From Owenia fusiformis (lineage: Eukaryota; Annelida; Polychaeta; Sabellida; Oweniidae), in NCBI GenBank assembly GCA_903813345.2, contig CAIIXF020000009.1:37007759-37071758 (forward strand): a stretch of DNA of 64,000 nt, read 5' to 3'. Every line of letters begins with the position of its first letter. The stretch's first letter is position 1. The notes under the pieces are model-generated. The model saw only the letters and a program-made list of their open reading frames with translations. It searched no databases and was not told the DNA's origin. This document shows, one piece after another, positions 34,660-47,300 of the stretch. Both the position numbers and the translations under genes were made by a program.

Positions 34660-36114
34660 ATTTAAATATACAGTATCTTAGTGTTGGCACAATGGTATTA
34701 GAGAGAACAATTAAATCTAAATGCCCACCCCATGGCGTGCTAGAGCGCATAAGAAAATGAAGTTCTCTTTTCAAGAAACAAACCACATTATTGGAAACAG
34801 CAGTATATAGCTTGGATTGAATTTTAACTTGAACTTGAATATTCTTAGACTTTGACATACGGAACCCGGCAATACTTATTAATAGTGCTCAAGAAAACAT
34901 AAAGGTACACGTGTTATGGTGTAAGTAGTTGCAATTAGGTTCCTGGGAAAATCAATATTGAGAAGGGGCAGTTATCCTTGGGAATCGCATCATTTTTTCT
35001 GAGCTATCAAGGCAACATTTGATTTAACATCTTCTTTGACATACCTATTTTCTTAAAATGTATGGATAAATTATCAATTTCAGCATTAAGAAGTGTAAAT
35101 TCAGTTCAAAGCTTGAAAAAGGGGACTTCCACTTTTATATTTTTAAGATCCACCATGTTTCAAGAGGAATATCAGCTAAAATAATGTTTATCTAGGGGGT
35201 TTCTTTGTAGATAATAAAAATAGATGTTAGTCTTGATGAAATATCCAAACTTAAATATATTTTGACACTGGTCCATGATCGTTGAATGACGCCTCTGCAC
35301 TAATTATTGCACCTTTAACATCAGAATTGGAGATACAAAGTGATAGAGTGATTAATTCACACGATCTCAAGGAATAATAAAGGCTGCATTTCTGTTTAAC
35401 CGTGACGCAATTGAATAACGAAATATTTGAAAAGTAGAAGGATTCGCTATATTCGTTTTTAATCGCTTTTTGGCACAATTTAAGGATAACTGTGCGCACT
35501 AGTTCAGTGAATCATTTAGATGGAATTAAAAGTTAGAGTTGCCAAACTTATGCAGGGGAGTGTAAGTTTGGTTTTGTAAACTTCGACATTATTCATGGCC
35601 GTTTGATCCATAATTAGGTAATATGAAGAGTAGAGTTTTATTTTGACAATGATTTGATGTAAAACTGGTTTGAATGCGCTTTTTGCGCGTAAAACGTGAA
35701 TACAATGGACAACAACGACACCAAATCTTTGACTACGTTAATAGTATAATATTAAGAATGAATTCTAATAACATTTGAAATAAACATCTAATAAAATGTG
35801 GTGAATTTAATTGGTTGGAAACTCTAAGAAATATATTTTTAAAAAGATGTCAACTTTTGGACAAGGGTAAACTTCCCGGGACATTTACAATCTGCATGAG
35901 GTAACAGGAGGCACGGATTGCACTGAACGAAGGCTAGGAGATTGCTAATCAGCACTGATGTGTTATACAGGTAAGACTGCCCGATCAACAAAAAACATTT
36001 CGACATATCAAAAACATAAATCAAATAGCTCAAAAATAGTGAACATTTATGCAATTCCGGCTTTATTTTATTTTACTAGAGAGATGTCAGACCTATAAAT
36101 AAAGGCATATGGAT
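34660..36114. other. No gene recognised
   Basis: Intergenic AT-rich sequence. It includes a lone terminus of the foldback family of 18-20 kb (35538-35564). No coding signal was seen. Confidence 0.5.
35538..35564 (-). repeat. Solo terminus of the CACTCCCCTCCATAAGTTTG family
   Basis: GTTGCCAAACTTATGCAGGG followed by GAGTGTA matches the right ends of the foldback elements at 18757 and 20096. No partner end is found nearby, so it is a fragment. Confidence 0.6.
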
Positions 36115-36123
36115 GCATAAATT

Positions 36124-37309
36124 GGGTACACCCCAGTTCTCCGAAACCCAGTTGTCCGAAACCAAATTCCCCGAAATCCAGTTGTCCGAAACCCATTACT
36201 CCGAAAAATAAAGTCATAATTTACCAGAGAAAGGGGGGGGGGCGTAGCTTACTTAAGCAAGCTTACGTCAGTTTCATGCCATGCATTTGGCCAAATTAAT
36301 GGCATGGACGCATTCTGATATTCATAGATCTCTCTCTCACTTTGAATTGCATCCATTGCATGGCGTAACCAGAATGGCAGGAACGGGAGATTTATTTTAC
36401 ATTGTGATTCTAAAAAAGGTTATTAAAACACAATATATATTACGGAACAATTTATCTTATCTTCTTCAATCTCTTTTATATAGGCAAAATAAAATGAAAC
36501 ATTTTGAAACAGATAAAATAAGTTATCGCATAGAACTTTAAGAATAAAACAGTATACAAATTACGTTGTCAAAATATTTCGTCGCATTTAATTTCTTAGT
36601 CTCGGTCTCTTATATCAAATCGTAAAAGAATAAAACATTCTAAACTTAATCAATTGGGATTTATGTTTCGACATTCGTTTCAGGCATTTGTTTTTATGTT
36701 CTTCTCCTGAAATGTATTTGTTTGACAATAATCAGAGAAATTGCGTATACGTATAAATATGCCACGCAAACAAACGGGTGTGACTTCAATTTCTTGTCTG
36801 TCTAAGGACGTATTGGGAACGAGGTAGAATTAAAGAATTCTTATGAACGAGTCATGCAAGATACTAGAACTAGTAAAGTAATGTATTGGATAAGTTAATT
36901 TCTGATGGATCTGGATAAAATATATTTCAAAACTTTGTCAACACTAGATAACTTCATTTAGGCAGATATACGTAGTATCTTGATATATTTGGCTATCATG
37001 CGTTTAAAATACGTTCCTAAAACTAAGACGTTAGGTGAGAAATATTGCTATTGTACGTTCGAAAAGTATTTGGTTGTATTTTGTAGTTCTCAAGTTACCC
37101 ATGAACTTTCGTGGGCTAATTAACGTCTTGATGTCAACGTGATTCAAATGTTATGCTGTCGTGATTCGCAGAGGTTGCGACAAGATTCGTTTTAAGAAAT
37201 TGTATTTTTTGATAAGATCCCCTAATTTTCGGAGAACTGGGTTTCGGACGACTGGGTTTCGGAGAATTGGGTTTCGGACAACTGGGTTTCGGACAACTGG
37301 GTTGACCCC
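36124..37309. mobile_element. 1.2-kb non-autonomous element with 9-bp TSD and repeated termini
   Basis: GCATAAATT is duplicated at 36115-36123 and 37310-37318. The ends are imperfect TIRs (GGGTACACCCCAGTT and GGGGTCAACCCAGTT). Immediately inside, both ends carry tandem CCGAAACCCAGTTGT-type repeats (36140-36210, and inverted at 37218-37300). A 9-bp target duplication fits Mutator-like elements, which often have repeats in their ends. The ~1-kb interior is AT-rich with no coding region. Confidence 0.75.
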
Positions 37310-37389
37310 GCATAAATTCATCTATAATTCAGGATAAACTGAGATTGAATAATGTTTTAAACATTTAAAAATTTAACTCTTTAAAGACT

Positions 37390-37440
37390 GGGTCAGGACC
37401 CACGTACGTGGGTACGAGGGTACGTGGGTAGGAGGTTTTT
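37390..37440 (+). repeat. Short ACGTGGGT-rich repeat
   Basis: GACCCACGTACGTGGGTACG and further GTACGTGGGTA copies form a small GC-rich imperfect tandem/palindromic cluster in AT-rich DNA. Confidence 0.45.
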
Positions 37441-37552
37441 TATACAAAGCCACGAATTCTCTCTAACAAGTGAAAAGTTCAGCTCTTTAGATGGAAAATG
37501 AGTTCGATTATCCCCATTTTAAACCTTCTTAATTCTCCCCAGTCATGAATGT

Positions 37553-37620
37553 GTGTATGTATATCTTTATTGCCCTTTATGAAAAGGAGATACATGAATA
37601 CAGTTTACAATGAAAATTAA
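37553..37620 (-). repeat. Short retroposon 3'-tail fragment
   Basis: On the minus strand TTTCATAAAGGGCAATAAAG is followed by ATATACATACACAC. Nearly the same tail occurs at 51361-51420. A shared tail ending in ATAC repeats suggests 5'-truncated LINE or SINE copies of one family. No coding part is present. Confidence 0.5.
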
Positions 37621-38311
37621 TGATGCTGCGCTGATATAACATTATGTTAAATGAACATAGAATATAAATATATATCATGGAATGCAATGGTAATGTGGGT
37701 TAGTCCCTGGATTTTGTTTTCCAAAACTCCAGATTTGATGTATTTTGAGATCTTTCATTTTATTTCATCTGACATGGATCATTTAACTAGAAAAGATTAT
37801 ATTACCTTTTTGGTGCCCGGGCTATACTGCCTTGATACAAGTCTTATTAATGTAGGCTATTGGCATTAGGGCAATATTCACGTGACAACTATCATGATCA
37901 AAAGTTATAGCAAAGCTTCTCCAATTTAGTTGAAAATTGTTTTCGTTGCGGTTTTGAGACTCTATACGGCCGGATAGCCTTGAGGCCATGTTTTGAGCAA
38001 TCTGGGCGTTTTTATGGGTTATAATTCATTTCTGATAAAACAGCATTTTTGCAGTTTCAGAGAAACTTAATCAAGAGAAATGTCGGGGTAGTTTCGAGGG
38101 GTTCCGAATCCACGTATGGTGACTCGTGACAGGCAAGCAGTAGGCTATAGTGTACTCGTTTTACCGTTTGCCACCCGTATAGTTATTTGCTTTTTCGTTC
38201 AGCGCACTTCTTTGCGCATGTGCTAAAATTCACTTCCGTTTTGAAAAAATCCAACTTTTTTGTTATTTTTTCTTTTCTCAAGCAAATGCAGTATTAAAGT
38301 TGAAGGACACC

Positions 38312-41300
38312 ATGGAACTGAAGGACCAGGGTAATAGATACTTTGCTGCCCGGAAGTATAATGACGCAGTTGGATGTTACACAAAAGCAATCGTGAGTTA
38401 AGCGCATATTCAATTTAGAGTTAGACTGACTGAATGTAAATAAATTATAAATAAACCATCAGGCATGGAAACAAGGTTTAAATCGGCAATAACTGTATAC
38501 TGTAAGAAAAAGAGACAGGCTCGCTTCAGGCAAAATATAAATCTCTGCTCTAATAGCTCAATGTCACCACGTATCCACATAGCACGCTGGCTGGAAGTTT
38601 ACCGACGACTACCCAAAACGATCTATTTGTACTTTTTACTCAGCTGGCTCAGCTGTGTTCAGTAATAATGATTGTCTCTAAAATTTTCTGACAATGTACA
38701 AAAATATCTTATTGACAAAACAATCTGCTTGTGCAATTGTGTCCAGCTGGCTTTTAGCGAGCAACCCACGGTCACAAAAAAGCAACCAAATCAGCAGCAG
38801 CAGTTATTGATTGATATTATTTAATTAAATTACACATTTAATTTAACATTCACACACTTAGTTTTTGTACAATTTTTTTTAATTACAAACCTACAAAGTT
38901 TTGATTTTTAAATGGCCTGATTACTCAAATGATAATTTCTTGGATGTGAATTTTTGCAGAAAATCACGACGATTTTTTTAAGAAATTAAAAAAGCTAATA
39001 TTACCATTTTTATTTGGTAGATGATATACTATGTGAAATACACCGAACCTACTACAATAAGTTCATAGCATCACCACAGATAGATATATCTAAATACTAG
39101 AATTGAGATTGGTAATCGTAATAATAAAATACAATTCTTAAAATAATGAGACACTCATCATGGATATTATAGAGGTTGCTGTAAAAGGATGTCAATTTGT
39201 CGTGATTGCAAAAGTGCCCTTCCCGGTTTCGGTCATGAATTACGTCAATTTCGCGTGCAAACATTGGGAAGACGATGTCATTACCGGATGCCAGGAACAC
39301 ATAGATACTCGGATGATGTTGATTGGACATCAGGGTGCAGTGAAATTGTAATTTCACTGAGTGGCTTCACGAAAAAATAAGCAGCATTATAGGCCATCTT
39401 AAGTAAAAGAAGGAGGGAAATTATAGTGTGTTTTGTCAAAAGTCAGTCTTCTATATAATTTCCATTTAGAATTAGAGCAAAAGGATGCCATTAAGGTAAT
39501 ATTGTATATTCTGATATTTTAATGGCTTCCTAATTGGAGTTCCATGTTATTATCAGGAACTCATTCACAATATTGTCTACATCGCTTTTAAAGAGTGCAC
39601 AAAATGTACTATAGATTATTAGTTGAGGGTTAGAAAATTTAGTGGCCTATTTTTAAAAAGTCACTGATTTGTTTCCTTATTTAGATACAGTGTATGTGTA
39701 AAATTCACTAACCTTTATTATCTTTATGTAGGTATGTCCACTTTGTGCAGAACTGAAAGCTGTACATGTAGACCATGTATGGACTGAGTTACACCCTATC
39801 CAAGTGATCTAATCCATGGCACTGAGTTTGTTGACATACAAAGTGTAATTGATCATTTCTGCAAGATTGTTGACCTCCCCATTTGGAAATCGAGATAATG
39901 TTTTCCAGCTAGTTCGGCTTGCAATAATTCAACATACATTCTCTAGGGAATTGTACTTTGTAAAGAAAACGATTGTGGATTATAAGAACCAATTTCACTT
40001 TTTGGCTATGGCTATTTTAGTTCTACACAAACTTTGGAGGTCAGTGCTGTTTGTAATATCCTATTTCTCCAGTTAAAGACATTTAATGCAAGGCCACATA
40101 TTACTGGAATGGGTCATCCCGGGGATATATCTCATGATCAAGATTTTAAAACATTATAACAACTTTTTAAAACAACTTTAAATTTCTGGCAAATGTTAAA
40201 AAAGGAGGTTTATTTACAGGTATACAATAATTTTCTGTACAAAGTACAATCAATTCCCTTAAGAGGCAGACAGAATATGAATAATACATTAAGATCTGGA
40301 CTCTATGGCTATTAATGGATTTTATAAGTTCTATTATTTTTCTTCAGATGAAGAGTCCAAATGTGCCAACATTCTTCACCAACAGAGCTTTATGCTACCT
40401 TAAACTCTCCCAATGGGAACTTGCTGCCTCAGACTGCAGGAGAGCTATTGAGATGGACAAATTACTTGTGAAAGGTCATTTCTTCAATGGACAGTCCTTA
40501 TTAGAGCTAGGGGCATATGATGAAGCTATCAGCAGCTTAATGAGAGGTATGCTTGATTGTTGGACAAGCTCCTGAAAATTGTATCCTTTCTTAAGGCATT
40601 AGAGGGGTAAAAGACAAGTTGAGAGGAAGTTAAAAAACATTTTCCAATAATATTATACCAGGGTTAACGTCAGGCTTTTAAACTGTGGTGCAGCACCACA
40701 CTTTATTTAGCTCCCTCCAAACCCTATTAGCAAATCATGACTGTTTCCACTGTCTAAACTTGACTGAATATACAATAATAGCATGTAAAAAGAATAAAAT
40801 ATAACATAAATATGATTTATCATGATTGAACGGTTATTCTGAAGATGTTAGGACCACACCCTAAATATTTCCTGGTGAGAGCCCTGTATACTATACCTGA
40901 ATACTCACATTGTGTCATGTTATGCCTATTTTACAAAATGTCCAACCCTTTTGACTTCAGTTTGGAAGGTTATTTGGGAGAATATTGAAAAAGGATACAG
41001 ACAGTCCTTTTATTTTCAGTGACTTCTATTTGTGTTTTCATACCGATTTCTCAGAAAGTAGAAGAATTTTAACCTCTATAATCCCAGGTTTAAAATCCAA
41101 AATTCTCTCAAACCAGAGAATTTTTCATTTTTGCCAGCTTTTGACATATTACTACATACATATACAACAGGCGATGCTCAATTTAGTGAAATTAATTGGA
41201 TCAAACTTGTTCGAATTTAAGCAATTTTTGTGACAGATTATCTCATCATTCTGGCTAGTCAAGCGGTTAAGGAAAACATCGGCATGATTTTGGAAAAGAT

Positions 41301-44300
41301 TGCTTCTGACACTATGGCCCCTCCACTTCTATTGAAGCTACTTTTATGTATACACCCCAATCTGCACGCCGGAATCATGGTACCATACAGTACATTTAGA
41401 GCAGGTACCATTTGAGTATAGTGCAGTATATTGTTCACGGTACCATAGCCAAAACAGTAGCGTACAGTACAGTTGCAGATTGGCTCTTTGTCAGATATTA
41501 TCCCACCAAACGAAGTCTGGTTTAGATAAAGAGAAGCCATCTGTTCATCCATCTGTTTGTCTTATCTGTAACAAATGGCAGTTAGTGAAATTTTGCATGT
41601 AAATGTCTTGTTAATATCTTGTATTCTTCAGCACATGAGCTAGCAAAGGAACAAAAACTGAATTTTGGAGATGATATATGTTCTGCATTACGTGTAGCTA
41701 AGAAGAGAAGATTCAGTGCTGTAGAAGAAAAAAGAATCCAACAAGAAATAGAATTACAAACATATCTAAATAGACTTATAACCGAAGAAAAAGAAAGGTA
41801 GGAGCATTTGGATCATCTCACTCAACACATCTTCTTATTTTTTATAATCAATCAGTCTGTTCATAACGATGAACATTACATGTAGCTCGCTCTCACAGAA
41901 AAAAGTTAGCAATACCTTGCTGCCATACTCAGAGAAAAATTAGGGAAAAGAAGTGGCACCTTTTAAACTTGATTCAGTCAGTTATGCTAAGCTGAATTTT
42001 GCAGATATAAAGCTTCACATAGGTAAACATAGGTGACATTTTTGCATCAGCCCTTTGAATAAGATTCATGGCACTCTGCGTTCCAAATATCTGTGGAATC
42101 ATCAGTTTAGATTGAATAAAAGTCTTATTTTGGTTTGTCAGTATTATGTCACTTTTACTCACTTTCGTAAGGCTCTTTGAATGAATAAAGTATGTGTCAA
42201 AAGTAACCTTGACTATTGTTGTTATGTTCTATAATTTTGTCTTCATAATTATATGGAGATTCCAAACCACCTATGTGTAATTACTGAACTTTGTTTTAGT
42301 AACACAAATAATTTGACTAATTATAAATAATTTTGTTTCAAATAACAATTAGAATCCAGGGTTGTGTTTTGCAGTTTCATAACATCAATTACTCAGCCAG
42401 TACCGCATGTTGTGAACTAAGAAACAACAACAAGAATACAACAACAAAATGTCACCACCTAGTTTCTCACAATATTATTAGTTCAATCTTAAGTCAGATT
42501 TGAATTTCTGAGAACTTGTAGATGATTTTGAAAACAAATTGGTCAATTTGAAGCAGGTTGAAAAAATACCTTTTTGACCTTTTTTGATCTTGAGAGAAGG
42601 TCAGTGAAGGTCAAATCTGAAAACAAAAGTCAGATTTGAACTTCTGATTTGAACTTCCCAAAATATTAGTAGATGTCATGTTTAGGATTTGAGAGGCTTT
42701 TTAGATTAGATGTAAATATGATTGCTTTGTGTTCCTCACTCCTGAAATGTATCCTCGCTAAATCTATTTTTTAGTATTCAGCCATCCCTCATCCCAAATA
42801 TATATACTTCAGTATAAGTATACATTGATTCAATCATGCTATTTATGCTTTCAGACAGACTCAAGCTATTGAAGAAGTATCAGGGGAACCAAGTTCAGTA
42901 GCTGAAGAACTGGAAAGTGTGGAGCAAGAATATGTAAGTTAAAATAATAAGATTAACCTATCAAGCCACACAATAATTTTTTTTATAAAATCATCAACCA
43001 GTCAATATGAATTTTAAACCCCCAATGATTTTTTTATGTTTCAGCAAAAAAGAATCGGGGAGGTCAATACACTTTTTGCATCAATAGATGAGAGGAGAGC
43101 TGTAAGTCAATTAACATTTTTAAAACAATTTTACCTCAAAATAATTATGCCATTATGCAAATCATTAGCCAATCAATCTAATTCTTTGGAGACTACTATT
43201 ATTTAAAAGAAATATAATGACCAACATAATTTTGTTTGTCTGGGGGTCATTAACAGAACTTTCGCAAATTTACGAATTCGCAAGTCAATTGTTAATTTTA
43301 CGAATTTGGTAAATGTGCATTAACAGAACTTTGGTAAAGTTACGAACGATTCGCAAAATTACGAAAAAATGACATCACATAGTCTTTCGTTCGTAACTTT
43401 AATAGCACCTTTCATAACTTTGCGAATGGCATATTTCTCATCCAGTTCTTATGTAAGGGATACAGGTTGGCCAATCTTTATATGCATCCTAAGTTTCAAG
43501 CTAAAATATCCACATATTCTTACATGATAAGCAAATATGTTCCTGAGCTGGGAATCTTTGAAATCGTGGAGACAGGTTTAATCACAGCGCACAATGATAT
43601 CAAATGACATCATATTTCTATTTATCCCAACGAACGAAGTTCGTTAGGGATATAGTGAAGCCCTCCGTCAGTCGGTCGGTCGGTCGGTCGGTCGGTCAGT
43701 CAGCTCAAATACTAGTTGACAGATTTTCTTCATATTTAGTGGAAAGATGTATATTGGTGAATAGTTTTACGCATTTTTTTCAAGATGGCCGCCGCTTTAA
43801 AAATTTTTTTTTTTTTTTTTTTAAATTTTTATATTTCCTTTATTTCATAATACATCATACAAACAGATACAGGGCCTACGCCGAAGCATTATTGGCCCTG
43901 TTGAAGTAGTTACAATATAAGTTAAAATAGGTCATAATGTAAAAATGATAGATATAGAACATATTTATGAACATGAAAATAATCTTGAAAACATGAAGAC
44001 AGGTCAGAGATATATGTATAAATTAATGAATATTGGACTATTTAACTTCCTTGACAATAGAGTGTAAAAACTCGGCTGTTAATTCAATAGCCTTTTTATT
44101 TGTAATTGTGTCAAGAGAAGGATCTGCAAAAAGTAAAAAGTCTACCCTGTCCTCCTGTTTTCTATTATTAAAAGAGTTTAAATTAAAGGATGGCAGTCCC
44201 CCTAGTTCTCTGTGAAAATTGAGTCTTTGAGTGTTAAAAAGAGGGCAATGGAGCAATAGGTGTTTGGTTGATTCAGTAGAGTGACCACATTTACATTTGG

Positions 44301-47300
44301 CATTTGGAATATTTTTGAAGTTATGTGTAAAAAGATGCTGCCTAAAAATGAGATCACATCTCGTTTTATTTAAGACAATTTCTTTATCTCTGGATAGGTT
44401 TAATCTTGGGGTTGTGAATTCTTTCTTTTTCCCATTCAAAAATGTTCTAATTTTATACTTAAATGAGTTGCGTGAGTGTGCTTGTTTCAGTTCATCAGGT
44501 AAATTATCCCATAATTTAATACTGGATAAAGCTGTAAACTTTCTAAGTTTAGCAGATGCTTTGAATGGGATCTTAAAATCATTGCTACGACGAAGTCTTT
44601 GGTGGGTTACCTGATTCTTATACTGTTCAAAAACATTTGAAACATATGAAGGCATCTTATAATTATTTACAAAGTCAAACATAAAAACTAGTTTTTTTTC
44701 TTTTCTTCGATTGGATAAGGATCTCCATCCAAGACATGCCATCACCTTCTCAGAGTTTGACCCTTGGATGCAACCACTTACAATAAGACCTGCTCTATAT
44801 TGGACTCTATCTAAACTTGCTAAGAGGTTTAGATTTGCGCTGTCAAAAATAATATTGCCATATTCGAGATGTGGGAGAATGAATGCCATGTAAATTGTCT
44901 GTAAGTGTTTTGATCTTACTGAAAATTTGAGTGCTTTTAATGGATTTAACATTTTATTACACCTAGTAATCACTGAGTTAATGTGTTCTTCAAAGCTAAG
45001 GTGTTTGTCTAAAATGATGCCTAAATGTTTATGGCTATTTACAAGAGGTATTTGCTCATTATTAACTGACTGACTTTAAAAATGACGGGACTTTTTCGCA
45101 AAAATCATAAATTTTTCATTCTAAACCAAAGTAATTAATATTATTGTTTGAAATTTTGGTAGTGTATTCACAACATTTATCTATTTCACATATATTCCGT
45201 GTTTTTTAATCTGACCCCCAGGGGCCATGTATGGGGGGACAGGAAAACAGAAATTTTCGCTAATTTTTAGATCTCTCTGAAGTATAGCTTTATTATACTC
45301 AAATGAAAAGCAATTAAGAGTAGATTGCAAATATTGTATCTTTTTTCTGATTGGAGCCTCGTAAAATTCAAAATGGCCGTCTAATGTACGATTCCGCAAT
45401 AATTTTTCGATCTCTTAAAAGTATGGCTATATTATACTCAAATTGAAGGAATTTTGGAGTAGATCACGATTATGGTATTATTTTTCAGATTTGTACCTCA
45501 GAAAATTCAAAATGGCTGCTTTGCAGGAATTCACAATTCTAAAATCTAATTTTTTCATTTTCAACCAAAGTAATGAGTATAATTGATTGGAATTCGGTAA
45601 TTGATATTTTGTTCGTTGGGATTTGCTATTCCGCGGAGTTGCCGTTATCTAGTTGTGCTAAATAATGATATAAGATGACGTCACAATTTGAAATTCGTTT
45701 ACGAACGATAAAACTTATGAATGACTTACGAAAGTGTTCTGTTAATGGCCAATTCGTAACTTTACGAATTCGTAAGTCATTCGTAACTTTTTAAATACTT
45801 ACGAATTTCATAAAGTTACGAATTACGAATTCGTAACTTTGTGAAAGGATGTGTCCGGGTATATGCCCTTTTGGTCCCTCAGTCAAATGTACGAGGGGTG
45901 ATCAATAAGTAATGGACGCTTTTTTACACAGATACTTTTTATGGACCAATCCCTTTGATTTTCCTACCAGTGATAGATTATTCAATTATCTATCAATTCT
46001 GAAGATTTGATGACAAAATATATAATACATGTTGATATATCCTTATTTCCATGAAGGAGGTACAGGTACCCCGGGACCGACATTTACGTCACATATTCAG
46101 TTTTTAGCCAGTCTGGCAAATTTCAGTTAGATTTAAACTTTTTTTATGTGCAACAAGTGTGGTGTTGTTTGAAATATTTTGCTGAGTGGTAACACACAAA
46201 CAGTAAGTATTGTGATGTTAGAGTGTTGTATGGTTGGTGTTTGCAGGTCAATTTGAGAAAGCATTGTGGAAGAAGGGGTTGGTGAGAGGACACACCCCAC
46301 TCCATATGGACAATGCACCTGCCCACAGATCTCAAAATGTTCAGGAATCAATATCCCTGGACCTCAAAATTGAGCTTGGCCAATGCACCATATTTTCCAG
46401 ATCTGCCCACATGTGACTTATTTATTCCTATACTACTTATTTCTATAGAGAAGGGACGCAGGTTTTTTGACATTGATTAAATAAAACAACCCGTGCAACT
46501 GCATCTTGCTACCATGTCGGAGAATGGATTCAGCCTTGCCTCACAATCTTGAGTTAAGAGGATGAGGAATTGTGTACATGTAGCACTTGATGGAACCTAT
46601 GTAGAGGGCCCTGTAGAATGAATGTGGCATGAATACCACATGGTGATGATAAAATATTCAAAATCATCCATGGCATAACAAAATGGGGTAATTCATGACC
46701 ATAATGGTTTGTTTTGTTCCGCCTGCATTCAACTGTGTTGCATGTTAAACAAGCTAAAATAGCTTCAGAATGTTTGACGTAATGTCGGTCCCGGGGTACC
46801 TATACCTCCTTCACGGAAATAAAGATATATCAAAATATATTACATGTTTTGTTTTGAAATCTTCAGAGTTGATAGATAATTGAATGATGTATCACTGGTA
46901 AGAAAATCGAAGGTATTGGTCCATAAAAAGCATCTGTGTAAAAAAGCGTCCATTACTTATTGATCACCCCTCGTATGTTAGTTATATTTAATAAGTATAT
47001 TTACTTTTTCACGAGTTTTGATGCATAATTAACCCCCTGCTGAGAGTCAGAATAAGTATCTTAACAAAACAAAAAATAGTCATTATCATAGAAAAAACAC
47101 CAATGGCAACATGTATGACATACAAAGAAGAAATAACTTAAGATCCATGAAGAATTAAAAAGAAAATCATATTTTTGAAATATATTTTAGGATTAAATTT
47201 TTTTTCAAATCTTTGAATTTCCCGCCAGTTTAATTTGAGGGGGAAAAACAAGATGGTTGCCATTTGATGTAAGAAATATCAGAAAAAAAGTTGCTTCACT

